Below, piece by piece: positions 6,590 to 9,552 of a DNA stretch of 9,552 bases. Position 1 is the first letter of the stretch. Each line of letters opens with the position of its first letter. The notes beneath the pieces are model-generated. The model did not search any database. It worked only from the letters and a program-made list of their open reading frames with translations, and was not told the DNA's origin. Location: contig DKQR01000090.1 of the NCBI GenBank assembly GCA_002471805.1, forward strand, positions 1 through 9,552, given 5' to 3'. Source of the stretch: Fidelibacterota bacterium UBA7303 (GTDB lineage Bacteria > Fidelibacterota > Marinisomatia > Marinisomatales > UBA1611). Both the position numbers and the translations under genes were made by a program.

Positions 6590-7569
6590 AGAGAATAATC
6601 TTAATACTTTTACTTGTTTCAACTTGTTTGCATGCTAGAAAAACAGTCATCAAGGTTGCCACTCTTGCTCCTGAAGGGACCGCATGGCATGATATCCTAA
6701 TTGATTTGGGTCAAAAATGGAATCAGGCGACCAACGGTGAAGTTCAGGTCAGGATTTATCCCGGCGGTATCCTAGGCGACGAACGGGACATGGTGCGAAA
6801 GATGCGGATTGGCCAGATACAAGCAGCTGCCCTTTCTACAGAAGGCTTATCGGAATTGGCTCCTGAATTTTCTGCGTTTTTCCTGCCCCTGGCTTACCAA
6901 GATTTCGATGATATTAATAATGTTTTAGCTGATCTGTTACCAGGTTTATCTAAGGAAATGGAAAATGACGGTGTCAAACTGCTCTATGTTTCGGATTTAA
7001 GCTGGGCGTACTGGTTCAGTACGGAACCCATAAGAGTGCCGGGTGATTTAAAAGATAAAAAAATATTCACCTGGGCTGGGAATTATGAATACGAGAAGGT
7101 ATATAGGGAAGCCGGGTATACTGTCGTTCCGCTGGCTGGTACAGAACTACTTTCTGGGCTACAGACAGGCTTAATAAATACATTTTCCACCGTGCCTTTA
7201 TATGCCCTGGCGCGTCAAACCTTTGGAATAGCAACCCATATGCTGGACATGAAGTGGGGACTGTTGCTGGCAGGTGTCGTCATTGATATGAAAACCTGGA
7301 ATAGAATTCCAAAAAAATATCATGCCGGGCTAATTCAGGTCCTTGATGAAATTAAGGAGCGGTCGGTGAATGTAAACAGGCAATCGGAACTTCAGGCCAT
7401 TGAAGCCATGAAACAGTACGGCCTGCACGTACATACTCTCACTCCGAATGAGGAACAACAATGGATGAAGGAGGTTCAGCGCCTGGGACCCATCATGCGC
7501 GGCAATACCATAAGTGAACAGACTTTCGACAGGGTAATGAACATACTGCAGGTTTCTCAGGAAGAATAA
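6586..7569 (+). CDS. dctP: TRAP transporter periplasmic solute-binding protein, TatT-associated (DctP family)
   Basis: The 327-residue DctP-family protein captures the ligand in the periplasm and hands it to the permease. It starts with a signal peptide (MKRIILILLLVSTCLHA, cut probably after Ala17; Cys14 in VSTC could alternatively be lipidated). Family features follow: VIKVATLAPEGTAWH (21-35), RIYPGGILGDERDMVRKMRIGQ (56-77), IRVPGDLKDKKIF (149-161), AGTELLSGLQTGLINTFSTV (184-203), and a C-terminal helical region. In classical members the DLKGLKIR block ends in an Arg that salt-bridges the ligand carboxylate (Arg147 in SiaP). Here that position is Phe161, followed by TWAGN. The binding pocket must therefore recognise its ligand differently. 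Gene overlaps of 4 bases with tatT and 1 base with the permease (TAATG) imply coupled translation and a dedicated transporter. Family assignment is firm; the ligand is unknown. Confidence 0.93.
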   Translation: MKRIILILLLVSTCLHARKTVIKVATLAPEGTAWHDILIDLGQKWNQATNGEVQVRIYPGGILGDERDMVRKMRIGQIQAAALSTEGLSELAPEFSAFFLPLAYQDFDDINNVLADLLPGLSKEMENDGVKLLYVSDLSWAYWFSTEPIRVPGDLKDKKIFTWAGNYEYEKVYREAGYTVVPLAGTELLSGLQTGLINTFSTVPLYALARQTFGIATHMLDMKWGLLLAGVVIDMKTWNRIPKKYHAGLIQVLDEIKERSVNVNRQSELQAIEAMKQYGLHVHTLTPNEEQQWMKEVQRLGPIMRGNTISEQTFDRVMNILQVSQEE

Positions 7570-9383
7570 TGATCAATCGGCAAAATCTTGATCGTCTTGT
7601 CGGGCGTATTAAGTGGGGTGAAGATACATTGGCTCTGGTGATTTTTTCAGCCATGTCTATTCTCCCTGTGATAGAAACGATTGCGCGCCTTTTCGGGACC
7701 AATATTTTACCTGCTTCCCAGGCCATTGTCCAGCATTGCACGCTGTGGATTGGATTTCTGGGTGCTGTACTGGCGGCACGGCGAAATAAACTTCTGGCGT
7801 TGACCAGGGAACCGATTTTTAACCAGGAAGGCAGTCTCCATTTGGGTCGCTGGATTGCAAAAACCATGTCTTTTCTTATTATAATCTCCCTGGCATGGGG
7901 CAGTTTTTATCTATTAAAAATCGAATACAAATTTCCTTTTGAAATTGCTCCCAATATACCCAGATGGGCGGCAATGGTCATTATGCCCGTTGGGTTTACA
8001 TTGATGGCGGTGCAAATCTATTTCAAAAGTTATATGCAGAACATCCACCGGGTCACACTCATCATTTCTGGTGTATTTTTTGCTATTATTTCTGTCACGG
8101 AAACAGTACAGGATGCAGTCCTGGTAGTCTGGATTGGTCTGGGACTGATTTTGATTGCCCTGATCTACGGTGCGCCAATATTCACCGGACTGGGAGGTGC
8201 TGCAGTTTTATTGTTCTGGAGTGACTTTACCTCTATATCCGCAATTCCCGCAGAAGCCTACCGCATTGTGGTTGCGCCAACCCTGCCCACAATTCCCCTG
8301 TTTACATTGGCGGGATATCTGCTGGCGGAAAGTAATGCTTCAACCAGATTGGTCAATGTATTTCGTTCACTGTTTGGATGGATTCCCGGTGGTACACCTG
8401 TTATCGTTGTACTTTTATGCGGTTTTTTCACTGCCCTTACGGGTGGGTCTGGTGTTACTATTCTGGCTCTGGGAGGCCTTTTGCTGCCGTTGCTGGTTAA
8501 GGAAGGATACAGCAAAAAATTTGCTCTTGGTCTGATTACGGTCTCGGGTTCCATCGGGCTGTTACTCCCACCCAGTTTGCCGGCGATAATCTATGGTGTT
8601 AGAGCTGGAATTTCGGTAAAAAATGTTTTTATAGCAGGCCTGATGCCGGGAACCCTGCTGATAGTCATGATTTCTACATGGGCTTTTATCCAGGGTCGAC
8701 ACCAAAAAGTGAAAATCCATGATTTTGATCCCAAAAAAGCCCTTAAGGTATGTCTGGAAACAAGCTGGGAGCTGGTGATACCCGTTCTAATACTGCTGGG
8801 CGTATTCGCAGGTTATACAAACTTGGTGGAGACAGCTGCCATTATTGTGCTCTATGTTTTTATTATTGAATTTTTTGTTTATAAGGATATCACACTCAAT
8901 CAACTGCCTTCTATTATCATTGACTGTGCCACCTTGATCGGCGGTGTATTGATCATTATTGGTATCGCCATGGGCCTCACAAGTTATCTGGTGGATGCCC
9001 AAATTCCTATGCAGCTCTTGGCATGGGTCAAAGCTGCCATTTCTTCCAAATATTTTTTTCTGCTCTTGCTGAATATTTTTTTACTGGTGGCTGGCTGCTT
9101 GATGGATATTTTCTCAGCAATAATTGTTATCGTACCATTGATTAAACCGCTTGGGGCTCATTTTGGTGTGGAACCATTTCACCTGGCGATTATATTTATC
9201 GCCAATATGGAACTGGGGTTCCTTACACCTCCGGTGGGGATGAACCTTTTTCTGGCTGCCTACCGATTCAATGAGGATATGCCCAGAATTTACAGGTCCA
9301 TATTCCCGTTTTTCATTGTGAAACTGGTAGCTGTTGCTCTCATCACCTATATACCCATATTAACATTAGGATTGTTAAACTAA
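7569..9383 (+). CDS. dctM: TRAP transporter fused permease DctQ-DctM
   Basis: The 604-residue inner-membrane permease carries ligand inward using an ion gradient. Residues about 1-155 form the small DctQ part with four hydrophobic segments (about 20-40, 55-72, 97-117 and 131-152). A linking membrane segment lies near 162-177. The large DctM part follows, from about 183 to 603, with roughly twelve segments. DctM signatures are TIPLFTLAGYLLAESNASTRL (241-261), FFTALTGGSGVTILALGGLL (286-305), the KEGYSKKFALGLITVSGSIG segment continuing into LLPPSLPAIIYG (311-343), AGCLMDIFSAIIVIVPL (508-524) and ELGFLTPPVGMNLF (548-561). The first scissor-helix motif reads TGGSG where many DctM proteins have SGSSAA. 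Q-M fusion is common in TatT-associated systems such as T. pallidum Tp0958. The start overlaps the stop of the binding-protein gene by one base, with AGGAAG at 7559-7564 as a closely spaced ribosome site. It ends the gene run. Confidence 0.95.
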   Translation: MINRQNLDRLVGRIKWGEDTLALVIFSAMSILPVIETIARLFGTNILPASQAIVQHCTLWIGFLGAVLAARRNKLLALTREPIFNQEGSLHLGRWIAKTMSFLIIISLAWGSFYLLKIEYKFPFEIAPNIPRWAAMVIMPVGFTLMAVQIYFKSYMQNIHRVTLIISGVFFAIISVTETVQDAVLVVWIGLGLILIALIYGAPIFTGLGGAAVLLFWSDFTSISAIPAEAYRIVVAPTLPTIPLFTLAGYLLAESNASTRLVNVFRSLFGWIPGGTPVIVVLLCGFFTALTGGSGVTILALGGLLLPLLVKEGYSKKFALGLITVSGSIGLLLPPSLPAIIYGVRAGISVKNVFIAGLMPGTLLIVMISTWAFIQGRHQKVKIHDFDPKKALKVCLETSWELVIPVLILLGVFAGYTNLVETAAIIVLYVFIIEFFVYKDITLNQLPSIIIDCATLIGGVLIIIGIAMGLTSYLVDAQIPMQLLAWVKAAISSKYFFLLLLNIFLLVAGCLMDIFSAIIVIVPLIKPLGAHFGVEPFHLAIIFIANMELGFLTPPVGMNLFLAAYRFNEDMPRIYRSIFPFFIVKLVAVALITYIPILTLGLLN

Positions 9384-9392
9384 TTTGGAACA

Positions 9393-9407
9393 AATTCAAC
9401 TTGAATT
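9393..9407. repeat. 15-base palindrome AATTCAA-C-TTGAATT
   Basis: It has perfect 7-base arms around a single central base, starting 10 bases after the permease stop. The loop is too short for an RNA hairpin, so a DNA-binding dimer operator is the more natural reading if it is functional. Being AT-rich, it may also be chance. Confidence 0.35.
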
Positions 9408-9491
9408 CATTTCTTGCTTGGTATAGGTGTACGAAATAAGTTCGCCGCCAATAATATTGGATAACAAATATTCTTTAAACGCTAATAATTC

Positions 9492-9506
9492 TGCCCGAAT
9501 AGGGCA
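9492..9506. other. Small inverted repeat TGCCC-GAATA-GGGCA
   Basis: This is a 5-base-pair, mostly GC stem with a 5-base loop, about 33 bases before the ATG of the next gene. On the + strand it is followed by an A-run rather than a T-run, so it is not an intrinsic terminator in that direction. It could be a leader hairpin or a short operator in the next gene's promoter region. Confidence 0.3.
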
Positions 9507-9527
9507 AAAATATCATTGAAATTATCC

Positions 9528-9533
9528 AGGAGA
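9528..9533 (+). promoter_or_regulatory. Shine-Dalgarno site AGGAGA for the next gene
   Basis: A strong ribosome site with a 6-base spacer to the ATG at 9540. It is much clearer than most initiation sites in the upstream run and shows that a new gene really starts here. Confidence 0.75.
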
Positions 9534-9539
9534 CGTTTT

Positions 9540-9552
9540 ATGAAGCGTTTAA
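9540..9552 (+). CDS. Start of the next gene (only Met-Lys-Arg-Leu visible)
   Basis: Four codons (ATG AAG CGT TTA) and one further base are present before the window ends. The call rests on the well-placed AGGAGA site and the ATG. The basic start Met-Lys-Arg is compatible with a signal peptide, but nothing can be said about the product. Confidence 0.65.

Larger units (their letters stand above)
9384..9539. other. Intergenic region after the TRAP operon
   Basis: These 156 AT-rich bases are the only sizeable gene-free stretch. No classic intrinsic terminator (GC-rich stem plus T-run) is visible on the + strand. Candidate promoter elements, such as TTGCTT at 9414 paired with TAAGTT at 9437 (17-base spacer), are too weak to call. 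A palindrome (9393-9407), a small hairpin (9492-9506) and a ribosome site (9528-9533) are listed separately. I see no RNA gene. Confidence 0.5.

Noticed and set aside
7493..7867. 124-codon open frame on the minus strand across the binding-protein/permease junction
   Set aside because: It covers two confidently identified genes, and its composition (rich in Arg, Pro and Ser) is typical of an antisense shadow.
9492..9510. Hairpin read as an intrinsic terminator
   Set aside because: The stem is only five base pairs and is followed by A rather than T on the + strand. No T-run follows on the minus strand either.
1..9552. CRISPR arrays, insertion sequences, tRNA or rRNA genes, phage or toxin-antitoxin genes
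   Set aside because: No regularly spaced repeats, transposase motifs or RNA gene signatures were seen; coding density leaves only one gap larger than 25 bases.

Overview
The window is about 9.5 kb of tightly packed bacterial DNA, moderately AT-rich, with every gene on the + strand. It holds seven complete or nearly complete genes, plus a few codons of an eighth at the right edge. Junctions range from a 14-base overlap to a 22-base gap, so bases 1-9383 look like one transcription unit or a short series of units with no visible terminator between them. Several traits point to the Fibrobacterota-Chlorobiota-Bacteroidota (FCB) superphylum, most likely a marine Marinimicrobia/SAR406-like lineage. 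These are a short GlgA-like protein of the Bacteroidota type, a serine hydroxymethyltransferase with the Bacteroidota/Chlorobi-like 'ADIAHP' active-site segment, loose lipoboxes, weak or absent Shine-Dalgarno sites, and Gram-negative envelope proteins. The lineage is inference from remembered family resemblance; no search was run.

Left part (1-4428), envelope block. It opens with the 3' end of a GlgA-like protein that has only the N-terminal Rossmann half of the enzyme and has lost the catalytic His of the HDW motif. A probable lipoprotein follows, built from two similar beta-sandwich halves. Next come a predicted outer-membrane beta-barrel carrying a calcium-loop-like motif and a TPR-rich probable lipoprotein. 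The GlgA-like gene followed by a large lipoprotein recalls the Bacteroidota arrangement of a short 'glycogen/starch synthase' next to a DUF4270 lipoprotein.

Middle (4432-5721): glyA, a full-length and apparently active serine hydroxymethyltransferase. It starts at a TTG three bases after the preceding stop and in the same frame.

Right part (5741-9383): a compact three-gene TRAP transporter of the TPAT kind (TPR-protein-associated TRAP). It encodes a TatT lipoprotein, a DctP-family periplasmic binding protein, and a fused DctQ-DctM permease, with overlaps of 4 and 1 bases. The same gene order is known from Treponema pallidum Tp0956-Tp0958. The binding protein lacks the arginine that clamps the ligand carboxylate in classical TRAP transporters, so the cargo is probably not a simple sialate- or C4-dicarboxylate-type acid.

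Bases 9384-9539 form the only real intergenic gap, with a 15-base palindrome and a small hairpin. A well-placed ribosome site (AGGAGA) then precedes the start of a new gene at 9540. The most interesting hypothesis is that the barrel, the TPR lipoprotein and the TPAT transporter are parts of one envelope-spanning uptake route for an unknown, perhaps hydrophobic, ligand.
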